From Bifidobacteriaceae bacterium (lineage in GTDB: Bacteria > Actinomycetota > Actinomycetes > Actinomycetales > WQXJ01): DNA of 17,759 nt. The position numbers were made by a program, and so were the translations under genes. The notes beneath the pieces are model-generated. The model was not told the DNA's origin. It worked only from the letters and a program-made list of their open reading frames with translations, and made no database searches. Positions 8,616 through 16,358 of the stretch are shown one piece after another (the stretch's first letter is position 1; every line of letters begins with the position of its first letter). Where the stretch lies: the NCBI GenBank assembly GCA_031266115.1, contig JAISBQ010000198.1, positions 1-17,759 on the forward strand, in the 5' to 3' direction.

Positions 8616-8631
8616 TGTGACCTAGATCACA
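8616..8631. promoter_or_regulatory. CRP/GlxR-type cAMP-receptor-protein site
   Basis: TGTGACCTAGATCACA matches the TGTGA-N6-TCACA consensus of CRP proteins with no mismatch. It also carries the central TA of the actinobacterial GlxR consensus (TGTGANNTANNTCACA). It lies about 100 bp upstream of the first gene of the plus cluster and about 285 bp from adnA, so control of the catabolic cluster by carbon status is the natural reading. Whether it activates or represses depends on the transcription start, which I cannot place firmly. Confidence 0.8.
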
Positions 8632-8642
8632 CGCGCGCTGGC

Positions 8643-8648
8643 TAGCCT
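8643..8648 (+). promoter_or_regulatory. Possible -10 element for the plus-strand cluster
   Basis: TAGCCT fits the loose TANNNT pattern of actinobacterial -10 boxes and follows the CRP-like site. No good -35 lies at the usual distance. A start near 8655 would give a leader of about 75 nt holding both hairpins below, and would put the CRP-site centre near -31, which is not a standard activator position. Weak call. Confidence 0.25.
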
Positions 8649-8689
8649 GGCGGGCACTGTGTGGGGGGCGGGGACCACCGGGCCGTGGA

Positions 8690-8730
8690 GCCAGCCTCGC
8701 TGGCCCTGAACAACCGACACGAAGGGCCAG
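8690..8730 (+). promoter_or_regulatory. Two mutually exclusive leader hairpins, one covering the Shine-Dalgarno; possible translational switch
   Basis: Stem A pairs GCCAGC (8690-8695) with GCTGGC (8699-8704) over a 3-nt loop. Stem B pairs CTGGCCCT (8700-8707) with AGGGCCAG (8723-8730), eight perfect base pairs over a 15-nt loop, ending one base before the ATG at 8732. The two stems share bases 8700-8704 and cannot form together. Stem B covers most of the Shine-Dalgarno GAAGGG (8721-8726), so B would be the OFF state and A the ON state. No known riboswitch class is recognised, and the ligand or trigger is unknown. Confidence 0.45.
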
Positions 8731-8731
8731 G

Positions 8732-9049
8732 ATGTACCGGTCGCTGTTGTATCTCAACGTCAAGCCCGGAAAGGTCGAGGCACTCATCGATTGGTACAGG
8801 GACGTTGATTCGCTGGGCAAAGCGGTGGAGTTGGTCGGTTGCGTCGCCACAGAGATCTACCCGTTGCCCGACGAACCCAACTGCCTCCTGGTGACCGCGT
8901 TGTGGCGGGGCGAGGGCGACTACCAGCGTTGGGTGGACCATCCCTACCGCAAGCGCCTGACAGGCGGAATCAACGAGTTCCTTGACGACTCATTCACCGA
9001 GAGCTCGAAGGGGTTGCTCTTGACCAGCATCCTCTCGGCCCCCAACTAG
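8732..9049 (+). CDS. Small ABM-like (antibiotic biosynthesis monooxygenase fold) protein
   Basis: 105 residues and no signal peptide. The pattern of a first beta strand YRSLLYLNVKPGK, a helix with WYRDVDSLGKAVE, a Gly-Cys-Val-Ala-Thr turn (GCVAT), then CLLVTALWRGEGDYQRWVDHPYRK resembles the dimeric alpha/beta-barrel ABM family, in which a Trp-(x)n-His segment before the last helix is typical. Members include cofactor-free monooxygenases, haem-degrading enzymes and small accessory proteins of unclear chemistry, so a specific reaction cannot be assigned. The start ATG has GAAGGG five bases upstream. The gene opens the cluster and stops 17 bp before hyuA, so it is probably co-transcribed. A role in modifying or sensing the cluster's substrate is an inference. 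Confidence 0.72.
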   Translation: MYRSLLYLNVKPGKVEALIDWYRDVDSLGKAVELVGCVATEIYPLPDEPNCLLVTALWRGEGDYQRWVDHPYRKRLTGGINEFLDDSFTESSKGLLLTSILSAPN

Positions 9050-9066
9050 AGGAGGAACCAGGCTCA

Positions 9067-11112
9067 ATGCCGAAGCACAGAGTATCCATGGACATCGGCG
9101 GCACGTTCACCGATGTCATTGAGTTCAACGAGGAGACCGGACAGTATGCGGCCGGTAAGTCATCGACGACTCCCCACGATCTGACTGTCGGCGTGTTCGA
9201 TGGCTTGGCACAGGTCCTGGATTCCGTGCCGGAGATCGACTTCCTGGTCCACGGCACAACCCAGGGTCTCAACGCCTTCCTGCAGCGTCGCGGCGAGAAG
9301 GTCCTGCTGCTGGCAACCGCGGGTGTGGGCGATGTCTACCAGCTCGCCCGCGGGCACCGAACCCGCCTCTACGATGTCCACTACCGCAAGCCGACCCCGT
9401 TGGTGAAGCGGTCCGACACCGTCGAGTTGACCGGTCGGCTGCGATACGACGGTTCGGAGCGCACACCACTCGCCGAGGACCAGATCCGGGACGCCGCACG
9501 ACGCTATCGCTCCGAGGGATTCGGTGCGATAGCCGTGGCGCTGCTCTTCTCGTACATCAATCCAGAGCACGAACTCGCGGTCGAGCGAATCCTGCGCGAG
9601 GAGCTCGGCGACAGCGTCCAGATCACCCTGTCTCACCGTGTGGCCCGCGAGTGGCGCGAGTACGAGCGCACATCCTCGGCAGTGCTCGACGCCTACACCG
9701 GTCCGATTGTGCGTCGCTACATCGAGAACCTCGAGGCCAAGCTCATCGAGCGCGGCCTGGGTGTCCCCCTGCATGTCATGCAGTCGTCTGGGGGGATCAT
9801 CTCAGCGGACTCAGTGCGCTCCCGGACCCTTCAGACTCTCCTGTCGGGACCCGTGGGCGGAGCGATGGGCAGCGTGGCCTTGGCCAAGCGCCTCGGCAAA
9901 CCGAATCTCATCGGAATCGACATGGGGGGAACATCGTTCGATATCTCGCTGGTGATCGACGGGCAACCGGATGTGTCGAACGAGGCAGAACTCGAAGGAT
10001 TCCCGATCCTCATGTCCGTGGTCAACATCCACACCATCGGCGCGGGCGGAGGCTCTTTGGCCTACCACGAGGCCGGCGGCCTCAGGGTGGGCCCCGAATC
10101 AGCCGGAGCGGACCCTGGGCCAGCCTGTTATGGCCGGGGTGGAACACAGGCGACCGTGACGGACGCCAACCTGGTCCTGGGACGCGTCGATCCGACGTGG
10201 TTCGCGGGCGGGACCATGGAGTTGACGCCCGAAGCGGCCACGCGAGCCGTCACAGACCTTGGCTCCACGTTTGCGCTCGACGCGGTGGCGATGGCCGAGG
10301 GCATTTGCGATGTTGCCAACGCGAAGATGGCCCAGGCGATCCGGAACATCACGGTCGATCGCGGCATCGAACCACGCGAATTCTCCCTCGTTGCCTTCGG
10401 CGGCGCAGGCCCGATGCATGCCGTGTTCATCGCGCGCGAGCTTGAGATCAGCGAGGTTGTCATACCGCCCAATCCGGGCGCATTCTCCGCGTGGGGCATG
10501 TTGGAGACGGAGCTGAGACGAGACTTCTCACAGTCGTTCTACGGCACTTTGGCCGGCGCGGACCCAGCCGTCATTGCTGACGTGCTATCGAACATGGAGA
10601 ACGAAGCACGCACGGCGCTGGTGGCCGACGGTATCGATTCCGCCGCCATCAGGGTCGAGTTCGCGTTGGACATGCGGTATGTGGCCCAGGAATACACCCT
10701 GACCGTGCCTATCGACGATGACGCCCACCCGGACCAGGCGACGTTCGCCGATGCCGCTGGGAAGCGATTCGACGCAGCCCACCTCTCGCGGTTCGGCCAC
10801 GCGAACGCCGGAGCACCAATTGAGATCGTCACGCTTCGCGCGACAGCGTTCGGTGAGATGTCAAGGCCAGAGCCGCTCCCCTTCGATGAGGTGCCCGATG
10901 GCGAGTATCCCTCGGAGACCAGGAAGATCGTCTTCGGCAAGGCCCAGTACGAGACCCCCGTCATCCGGCGCGACGTGTTGCGCCCAGGGATGATCGTGTC
11001 AGGCCCCGCCGTGATCCTCGAGCAGACAGCGACAACGGTCTTGCCTCCCCGCACGACCACCACCATCGAGCCCTATGGCTCTCTCATCGTCCGAGTCGAG
11101 AAGGAGAACTGA
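9067..11112 (+). CDS. hyuA: ATP-dependent hydantoinase/oxoprolinase, subunit A
   Basis: 681 residues, normal for the HyuA family. This is the actin-like ATP-binding subunit that pairs with HyuB to open cyclic amides (hydantoins, 5-oxoproline, caprolactam) or, in relatives, to carboxylate ketones. Seen here: the N-terminal phosphate loop MDIGGTFTD (8-16), HGTTQGLNAFLQRRG at the usual place of HGTTxxTNA, a second nucleotide-binding segment IDMGGTSFD (from Asp285), and FGGAGPMHA (444-452). The domain order is Hydant_A_N (~5-180), Hydantoinase_A (~200-490) and a C-terminal beta-rich part. The Shine-Dalgarno AGGAGG (9050-9055) lies just after the previous stop, with an 11-base gap to ATG. HyuB starts one base after this stop, so the two subunits are probably coupled. 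The substrate cannot be read from the sequence. Confidence 0.93.
   Translation: MPKHRVSMDIGGTFTDVIEFNEETGQYAAGKSSTTPHDLTVGVFDGLAQVLDSVPEIDFLVHGTTQGLNAFLQRRGEKVLLLATAGVGDVYQLARGHRTRLYDVHYRKPTPLVKRSDTVELTGRLRYDGSERTPLAEDQIRDAARRYRSEGFGAIAVALLFSYINPEHELAVERILREELGDSVQITLSHRVAREWREYERTSSAVLDAYTGPIVRRYIENLEAKLIERGLGVPLHVMQSSGGIISADSVRSRTLQTLLSGPVGGAMGSVALAKRLGKPNLIGIDMGGTSFDISLVIDGQPDVSNEAELEGFPILMSVVNIHTIGAGGGSLAYHEAGGLRVGPESAGADPGPACYGRGGTQATVTDANLVLGRVDPTWFAGGTMELTPEAATRAVTDLGSTFALDAVAMAEGICDVANAKMAQAIRNITVDRGIEPREFSLVAFGGAGPMHAVFIARELEISEVVIPPNPGAFSAWGMLETELRRDFSQSFYGTLAGADPAVIADVLSNMENEARTALVADGIDSAAIRVEFALDMRYVAQEYTLTVPIDDDAHPDQATFADAAGKRFDAAHLSRFGHANAGAPIEIVTLRATAFGEMSRPEPLPFDEVPDGEYPSETRKIVFGKAQYETPVIRRDVLRPGMIVSGPAVILEQTATTVLPPRTTTTIEPYGSLIVRVEKEN
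11101..11107 (+). promoter_or_regulatory. Shine-Dalgarno fixing the hyuB start
   Basis: AAGGAGA ends six bases before ATG 11114, within the last codons of hyuA. It decides in favour of 11114 over the in-frame ATG at 11075, which lies inside hyuA and would add an N-terminal extension unlike the family. Confidence 0.8.
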
Positions 11113-11113
11113 C

Positions 11114-12784
11114 ATGGCCGCCTACGATCCGATCCTCACAGAGATCATCCGTTCAGCTCTCAACTCCGCAGCGGACGAGATGAACTCGACGCTGATTCGC
11201 TCCGCCTACACCCCAGTCATCTACGAGATGAAGGATTGCGCGGTGGGGCTTTTGGACGAGAACCACAAGACCCTCGGACAGTCCGCAGGCCTGCCCATCT
11301 TCCTCGGGAACCTCGAGATCGTCACCGAGTACACGCAGAGCCTCTATGGCCGCGACGTGTGGCAGCCCAACGATGTGTGGATTCTCAACGACTCCTACAT
11401 CGCAGGAACCCACCTCCACGACATGACGGTGTACGGCCCCGTGTTTGTCGATGGTGAACTCGTCGGGTTCTCTACCTGCCGGGCACACTGGCTCGATGTC
11501 GGTGGGAAGGACGCGGGCTCGACCACAGACTCGGTGGACATCTTCCAAGAAGGCCTGCGTGTGGGCGCTCTCAAGGTTGTGGAAGGGGGCAACCTGGTCG
11601 AGGACGTAACAGACCTCCTGACACGGAACTCGCGCTTTTCGTATCCCGCCCGTGGCGACCTCTTCGCCATGATCGCCTGCGTCAAGACCGGACAGGATCG
11701 GCTCGCGGCAATCATCAGGAAGTTCGGGGTGGACGCCGTCAAGCGCGCCCGCGACGAGATCTTTGCCCAGACCGCGCGCCTCGAACAGGAGACGATTCGG
11801 GAGATCCCCGACGGCGAATACTACGCCGAGGGATGCATCGACGATGACGGCCTGGGCTCCGATCCGATTTGGGTGAAAGTGAAAGTGATCGTCGACGGCG
11901 AGACCATCACGTTCGACCTACGCGATTCCTCCGACGCCGCCCGTGGGCCCGTCAACTGTGGCGCATCCCAGGCGATCTCGGCAGCTCGTGTGGCCTACAA
12001 GCTCCTCATCAGCCCGGACAAGCCGGTGGACGGCGGTGCGTTCTCCACCCTCAAGGTCCTCGTGCGTGACGGGTCAATCCTGGGAGCCCAGCCGCCGTCG
12101 CCATGCGAGTGGTATTTCAGCTCGCTCGGCTTGTTGATCGATCTGACGGTCAAGGCTTTCGAAACCGTCTTGCCGGATCGTGTCGCGGGAGCATCGGCCG
12201 GGGATTCGATGGTGATCGGCATCGGCGGCAATGATCCACGCAACGATGGGGTGCCGTTCTTGCTGTACGAACCCACCGTTGGCGGTTGGGGGGCATGGGA
12301 TGGTGGCGACGGCCAAGACGGGTTGATCAACAACGTCAACGGCTCCCTCAAGGACATGGCGGTGGAGATCATCGAGACCAAGTATCCGGTCCACATGATC
12401 CACTACCGGTTCCGCGAAGACTCCGGCGGCGCTGGCCGCTGGCGCGGCGGTAATGGCGTTGAGCGCCAGTACTTGGTGGAGGTGGATGGGGCCTGGCTGT
12501 CCCTGTGGTTCGAGCGCTCGATCACACCGGCTTGGGGGCTGGCCGGTGGACTCAGTGCGACCCCACCTGAGGTCTGGCTGAACGAGGGCCAGCCGGACGC
12601 CCGCATGATGCTCAAGATCAATGCCTTGCCGATCAAACGGGGAGACATCATCACCACCCGCACGGGTGGAGGTGGCGGCTACGGTCTGCCCACGGCCCGC
12701 ACACGCGAGGCGATCGAATCCGATGTCCGCGAAGGTCAACTCTCGCTCCACGCGGCCAAGGAGGTCTACGGCTATACGCCGTGA
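11114..12784 (+). CDS. hyuB: ATP-dependent hydantoinase/oxoprolinase, subunit B
   Basis: 556 residues, typical of HyuB. It begins in family style (MAAYDPILTEIIRSALNSAADEM). Near residues 91-105 is NDSYIAGTHLHDMTV, matching the family's NDPYxGGTHLPDxT segment, whose His and Asp residues (here His100, Asp103) belong to the metal site in relatives. The C-terminus has RTGGGGGYGLP followed by the usual REGQLSLHAAKEVYG. HyuB carries the catalytic side of the HyuAB complex, acting on substrate activated by HyuA-dependent phosphorylation. N-methylhydantoinase, 5-oxoprolinase, caprolactamase and acetophenone carboxylase subunits share this fold, so the name gives a reaction class, not a substrate. The following binding-protein gene starts 43 bp later. 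Confidence 0.93.
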   Translation: MAAYDPILTEIIRSALNSAADEMNSTLIRSAYTPVIYEMKDCAVGLLDENHKTLGQSAGLPIFLGNLEIVTEYTQSLYGRDVWQPNDVWILNDSYIAGTHLHDMTVYGPVFVDGELVGFSTCRAHWLDVGGKDAGSTTDSVDIFQEGLRVGALKVVEGGNLVEDVTDLLTRNSRFSYPARGDLFAMIACVKTGQDRLAAIIRKFGVDAVKRARDEIFAQTARLEQETIREIPDGEYYAEGCIDDDGLGSDPIWVKVKVIVDGETITFDLRDSSDAARGPVNCGASQAISAARVAYKLLISPDKPVDGGAFSTLKVLVRDGSILGAQPPSPCEWYFSSLGLLIDLTVKAFETVLPDRVAGASAGDSMVIGIGGNDPRNDGVPFLLYEPTVGGWGAWDGGDGQDGLINNVNGSLKDMAVEIIETKYPVHMIHYRFREDSGGAGRWRGGNGVERQYLVEVDGAWLSLWFERSITPAWGLAGGLSATPPEVWLNEGQPDARMMLKINALPIKRGDIITTRTGGGGGYGLPTARTREAIESDVREGQLSLHAAKEVYGYTP

Positions 12785-12815
12785 CCATCCGGTGGCACTC
12801 CTCACAGAAATACAT

Positions 12816-12822
12816 GGAAGGA
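12816..12822 (+). promoter_or_regulatory. Shine-Dalgarno fixing the binding-protein start
   Basis: GGAAGGA lies five bases before ATG 12828. It supports the start that gives a proper lipoprotein signal peptide, rather than any upstream in-frame ATG within hyuB (such as 12621). Confidence 0.8.
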
Positions 12823-12827
12823 CAGAC

Positions 12828-13844
12828 ATGAAGCGCTACCCCAGGGCCGCAGCAGCGGCTGCCACACTACTCGTCGTGTCGTTGATGGGCGCATGCTCGT
12901 CCAGTGGCGGACCCGGTTCGGACTCCCCGGCCGGCGACACCGGCGGCGAACCGATCGCGATCGCCTTCTTTGGCTTTGCGAAAGCGAATTCCTTTGCCAA
13001 CGCCACGTTCCAGGGGATCGAAAAGTACGCTAGCGAGGTCGACGGCACGACGGAATTCTTCGATGGTGCCTTCGACTCGGCCCAGCAAGTCCAACAGATC
13101 CAGGACGCCACCACATCTGGGCGTTTCAACGTCTACATCGTTCAAGCCAACGATGGCGCCGCCGTGGTTCCCGCCATTGAGGCCGCCCTCGAGGCCGGGA
13201 TCGCCGTGGTGGCTGAGTTCACTCCGGTGGGTACCGCCTACGACACGGCAGAACCCCAAGTTGATGGTGTGTACTCGATCGTGGACGTTCCCGCGGACAA
13301 CGGCCGGACGCTCGCAACCATGGGCAAAGGGGCGTGCGACGAACTCGCCGCAGACCCCTGCAAGGTCGCCTACCTGCAGGGCAACGCCGCGCTACCCTTG
13401 GATAACACCCGCACCGAGTCGGCCGTGGCCGCTCTGAAAGACCAGGGCGCGACAGTAGTCGACAACTTCCAAGGCGGCTATACGGCCGACGAGGGCCGCG
13501 CCGCCGTCCAAGACCTCTTGCAGTCCCATCCGGACGTGAACGTCATCATCGGATCGTCACAGGCGATCGCGGGCGCTGAGGCCCTCGTGGACACTGCCAC
13601 GGTCAAGCTGATCGGCAACGGCGGGTCACGGCAGGCGGTCGAGGCCGTACAGGCTGGACGCTGGTATGGAACCTATTACGCCGACGAAGTCCAGGACGGC
13701 TACGAGGCTGCGAAGATCGGTGGTGAGGCTGCCCGCGGCGGTTCACCCGCGAAGGCGACCAACATCATGGACCTGGAATACAACCACGGCGGGATGGGCA
13801 CGCTGGAGACTCTGGACGGTATCAACGGCACATACGACGAATAG
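12828..13844 (+). CDS. ABC transporter substrate-binding lipoprotein (Peripla_BP_4 / CUT2 type)
   Basis: 338 residues. The signal peptide has charged MKRYPR, a hydrophobic Ala/Leu/Val core, and VSLMGACSS, with Cys23 as the likely lipidated residue. A Gly/Ser/Pro-rich linker follows, then the mature domain from about residue 42 (EPIAIAFFGF). The two-lobe periplasmic binding fold shows typical segments: FFDGAFDSAQQVQQIQD, VYIVQANDGAAVVPAIEAALEAGIAVV, VDVPADNGRTLA and NVIIGSSQAIAGAEAL. Such proteins usually bind ribose, galactose or autoinducer-2. Here the gene lies between hyuB and its own ATPase and permease, so a non-sugar ligand related to the hydantoinase substrate is likely (inference). 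Cys residues in GACDEL and ADPCKV could form a disulfide. The strong Shine-Dalgarno fits the need for excess binding protein. Confidence 0.92.
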   Translation: MKRYPRAAAAAATLLVVSLMGACSSSGGPGSDSPAGDTGGEPIAIAFFGFAKANSFANATFQGIEKYASEVDGTTEFFDGAFDSAQQVQQIQDATTSGRFNVYIVQANDGAAVVPAIEAALEAGIAVVAEFTPVGTAYDTAEPQVDGVYSIVDVPADNGRTLATMGKGACDELAADPCKVAYLQGNAALPLDNTRTESAVAALKDQGATVVDNFQGGYTADEGRAAVQDLLQSHPDVNVIIGSSQAIAGAEALVDTATVKLIGNGGSRQAVEAVQAGRWYGTYYADEVQDGYEAAKIGGEAARGGSPAKATNIMDLEYNHGGMGTLETLDGINGTYDE

Positions 13845-13856
13845 GCTCCTGCGACG

Positions 13857-15395
13857 ATGACGACGACCGCTGTCAGCGCGCCTCTCATCTCCATAGAGGG
13901 CCTCGCCAAGTCCTACGCCCGCAACACTGTGTTGCACGACCTTAACCTGGGGTTACACGCAGGCAGGGTCTACGGACTGCTAGGCGAAAACGGCGCGGGC
14001 AAGACCACGTTCGCAGGCATCTTGTCCGGCCTGACGCACGCTGACAGCGGTCACATCCTCATCGACGGTGAGCCACACGCCTTTAGAGTGCCCAAAGATG
14101 CTCTCGACCAGGGAATCGCCATCATCACCCAGGAACAGTCGCTGGCGCTGGACCGCTCAGTCGCTGAGAACGTCTTCAGCGGTCAGCTCGCCTCGACACT
14201 CGGTTTTGTCAGGACCCGCGCTCTGAGAGAACAGTTCACCTCCCTCCGGGACAGCGTAGGCTTCACCGATCTGCACGCCGGGACCGTGGTGCGATCTCTT
14301 TCTCAGGCCAAACGTCAGCAAGTCGAGATTCTGCGCGCGCTGGCTCGCGACGCGCGAGTGCTGATCATGGATGAGCCGACGGCAATCCTGTCGATCGCCG
14401 AGACCCAGCACCTGTTGCAGTTGATACGACGACTGGCCGAGGATGGACGGCTCGTCCTCCTGATATCCCATTTCCTTGAGGACGTGCTCAGTGTCGCTGA
14501 CGAAGTCATTGTCCTGCGCGACGGCGCCGTCACCTTCGCGGGTCCAACCGAGGGCCAGACACCCCGCACCTTGACGCAGCACATGGTGGGCCGAGCCGTC
14601 GAAATCGAGCATAAGCGGCCTACCCGTGTCGCGCCCGATGCTCCGGTCCGGTTGGCGGTCACCGGGCTGACCCGGACCGATGGAATTGGCCCTGTGTCGT
14701 TCCACGTTCGGGCCGGAGAGATTGTCGGCATGGCAGGCCTAGTCGGGGCGGGCCGCAGCGAAGTGGCACGGGCGATTTTTGGCCTCGACAAGATCAGTTC
14801 CGGGACCGTCGCGGTGGACGGCGTCGAACTACGCCGGCTGACACCCCACAACGCGATCCGACACGGCTTGGCGTTTGTCAGCGAGGACCGCAAGCACGAC
14901 GGACTGTCGCTTGTGCACTCAGTCAGGGAGAACGCCTCACTGGTGGTCCGCCGGAAGTTCGCTCGGTTCCACTTCCGGACAGTGCGTCCGGAGAAGAGCG
15001 CGGTCGGCCGGCACACTGATCACATGATGGTCAAGGCAAGCTCGATAGAGCAGAGTGTGTGGCAGCTCTCGGGGGGTAACCAGCAAAAGGTCATGTTCGC
15101 CAAGTGGGTCATGACGAACCCCACGGTCTTGATAGTCGATGAGCCGACTCGTGGCGTGGATGTGGGGGCCAAAGCCCAGATCTACGACATCATCCTCGGG
15201 CTCGCGGCCCAAGGAATCGCGATTGTGATCATCTCCTCGGAGATCGAGGAAGTCATGGGCCTGGCCCACCGCCTGCTCGTCATGCGACGGGGGCGCGTGG
15301 TACGCGAATTCGACTGGGGAGCCACATCCCGTGCCGAGGTCATCGCCGCGGCTTTCGGGGACTACGAGCAGGAGGACGACACCCGTGACACATAG
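13857..15395 (+). CDS. ABC transporter ATPase, duplicated-domain RbsA/MglA type
   Basis: 512 residues with two fused nucleotide-binding domains, the hallmark of CUT2 importers. Domain 1: Walker A GENGAGKT (43-50), signature LSQAKRQQVE and Walker B VLIMDEPTA (Asp172, Glu173). Domain 2: a degenerate P-loop GLVGAGRSE (294-302) with Arg in place of the Walker Lys, signature LSGGNQQKV, and Walker B VLIVDEPTRGVD (Asp428, Glu429). The weakened second P-loop is normal for this family. ATG 13857 comes 12 bp after the binding-protein stop and has no recognisable Shine-Dalgarno, so translation may rely on reinitiation from the gene upstream. This could keep ATPase levels below those of the binding protein. 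The 3' end overlaps the permease start. Confidence 0.95.
   Translation: MTTTAVSAPLISIEGLAKSYARNTVLHDLNLGLHAGRVYGLLGENGAGKTTFAGILSGLTHADSGHILIDGEPHAFRVPKDALDQGIAIITQEQSLALDRSVAENVFSGQLASTLGFVRTRALREQFTSLRDSVGFTDLHAGTVVRSLSQAKRQQVEILRALARDARVLIMDEPTAILSIAETQHLLQLIRRLAEDGRLVLLISHFLEDVLSVADEVIVLRDGAVTFAGPTEGQTPRTLTQHMVGRAVEIEHKRPTRVAPDAPVRLAVTGLTRTDGIGPVSFHVRAGEIVGMAGLVGAGRSEVARAIFGLDKISSGTVAVDGVELRRLTPHNAIRHGLAFVSEDRKHDGLSLVHSVRENASLVVRRKFARFHFRTVRPEKSAVGRHTDHMMVKASSIEQSVWQLSGGNQQKVMFAKWVMTNPTVLIVDEPTRGVDVGAKAQIYDIILGLAAQGIAIVIISSEIEEVMGLAHRLLVMRRGRVVREFDWGATSRAEVIAAAFGDYEQEDDTRDT
15370..15375 (+). promoter_or_regulatory. Shine-Dalgarno fixing the permease start
   Basis: AGGAGG is nine bases before GTG 15385. 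It supports that start over the in-frame ATG at 15331, which would add an Arg/Ser-rich extension inside the ATPase gene. Confidence 0.75.
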
Positions 15396-16338
15396 TGCGA
15401 GTGCATTACTGCGCTACCGGTCCAGAGACCTCGGCATCGCTTTCACCGCGATTGCACTGGTGGTGGCTTTGAGCGTATCGACTGACACGTTCATGACACC
15501 GGGCAACCTGGTGAACATCCTCGACCAGATCGCAGTGGTTGGGATCCTGGCATGTGCGGTGACCGTCCCGATGATAGCCGGGGTATTTGACCTGTCGATG
15601 AGCGCCGTCGCCGCACTATCAGCGATCATGGCAATCACCGTCGCCAATAGGTGGGGGATAGTCGCTGGGGCATCGATCGCCATCGTTATCGGAGTGGCGT
15701 TAGGGACAATCAACGGCCTCGCGGTGACGTATGCCCGTGTCAATTCGTTCATTGCCACGCTGGCAACGTCGATGGTGTTTCGGGGCATCGCCACTGCGGT
15801 AACCGATGGACAGATCGTCAAGGCAGACGACATGTCCCTGCAAACGCTGAGTAGGCCATCACCGATCGCGGGAATCACCTGGGCGACCTGGCTGCTCATC
15901 GGCGTTTTCGCCATCGTGGGCATTGTTGTTGCGAAAACTGTGTACGGACGCAACCTGTACGCCGTCGGTGGCAACCCGAACGCCGCGCTGGTCTCCGGGA
16001 TCTCGGTGACCGGGACTCGGATTACGGCCTTCATGATCTCCGGTGGGCTATCGGCGGTGGCCGGACTCGTCTTAGCCTCGCGGGCGCTATCGGCACAACC
16101 GTCCATGGGTACCGGAACCGAGTTCACTGCCATCGCCGCGGCCGTTATCGGCGGGGTTTCCCTGGCCGGCGGCGCAGGCGCGATCTGGCGCTCGGTGCTC
16201 GGCGTGGTGCTGTTGCAACTCATCGCCAACGGCTTCAATTTGTTGGGCGCGCCGACGATCTATCAGCAGGTGGTGCAGGGCGCACTAATTCTGTTCGCGG
16301 TGAGTTTGGACCAATTCCTCCGCGCCCGCGACGGATAG
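15385..16338 (+). CDS. ABC transporter permease, BPD_transp_2 (ribose/branched-chain) family
   Basis: 317 residues from GTG 15385, overlapping the ATPase stop by 11 bases. It is an integral membrane protein with about eight to ten hydrophobic segments, beginning with LGIAFTAIALVVALSV after a short basic N-terminus. Family landmarks are present: IAGVFDLSMSAVAALSAI (the usual GxIDLSxG segment, here with FDLSMS), YGRNLYAVGGNPNAALVSGI (the coupling-helix region that touches the ATPase) and TAIAAAVIGGVSLAGGAGAIWRSVLGV. Only one permease gene is seen, so the channel is probably a homodimer, as in RbsC. The neighbouring binding protein and ATPase complete the importer. Confidence 0.94.
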   Translation: MTHSASALLRYRSRDLGIAFTAIALVVALSVSTDTFMTPGNLVNILDQIAVVGILACAVTVPMIAGVFDLSMSAVAALSAIMAITVANRWGIVAGASIAIVIGVALGTINGLAVTYARVNSFIATLATSMVFRGIATAVTDGQIVKADDMSLQTLSRPSPIAGITWATWLLIGVFAIVGIVVAKTVYGRNLYAVGGNPNAALVSGISVTGTRITAFMISGGLSAVAGLVLASRALSAQPSMGTGTEFTAIAAAVIGGVSLAGGAGAIWRSVLGVVLLQLIANGFNLLGAPTIYQQVVQGALILFAVSLDQFLRARDG

Positions 16339-16358
16339 CGATACGAAAAGAGACACCC

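Larger units (their letters stand above)
8336..8731. other. Divergent intergenic region between adnA and the plus-strand catabolic cluster
   Basis: These 396 bp hold no open frame that looks like a gene. They lie between the adnA start (minus) and the first gene of the plus cluster. Contents from left to right: about 220 bp without a strong signal apart from a short hairpin (8470-8487), then four inverted repeats (8557-8631), a possible -10 element, a G-rich run (8662-8673), and two competing hairpins next to the ATG at 8732. The asymmetry suggests that regulation here serves the plus cluster rather than adnAB. Confidence 0.7.

Noticed and set aside
11075..11113. Upstream in-frame ATG for hyuB
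   Set aside because: It would overlap hyuA and add 13 residues not seen in the family. ATG 11114 has an ideal ribosome site.
12621..12827. Long N-terminal extension of the binding protein
   Set aside because: It would run inside hyuB and bury the lipoprotein signal peptide. ATG 12828 has a strong ribosome site and a lipobox.
15331..15384. Upstream in-frame ATG for the permease
   Set aside because: It adds an Arg/Ser/Thr-rich stretch inside the ATPase gene. GTG 15385 has AGGAGG upstream.
12828..16338. Annotation of the importer as a ribose or galactose transporter
   Set aside because: Family membership is clear, but no sugar-metabolism gene accompanies it and the neighbours act on amides, so naming a sugar would over-reach.
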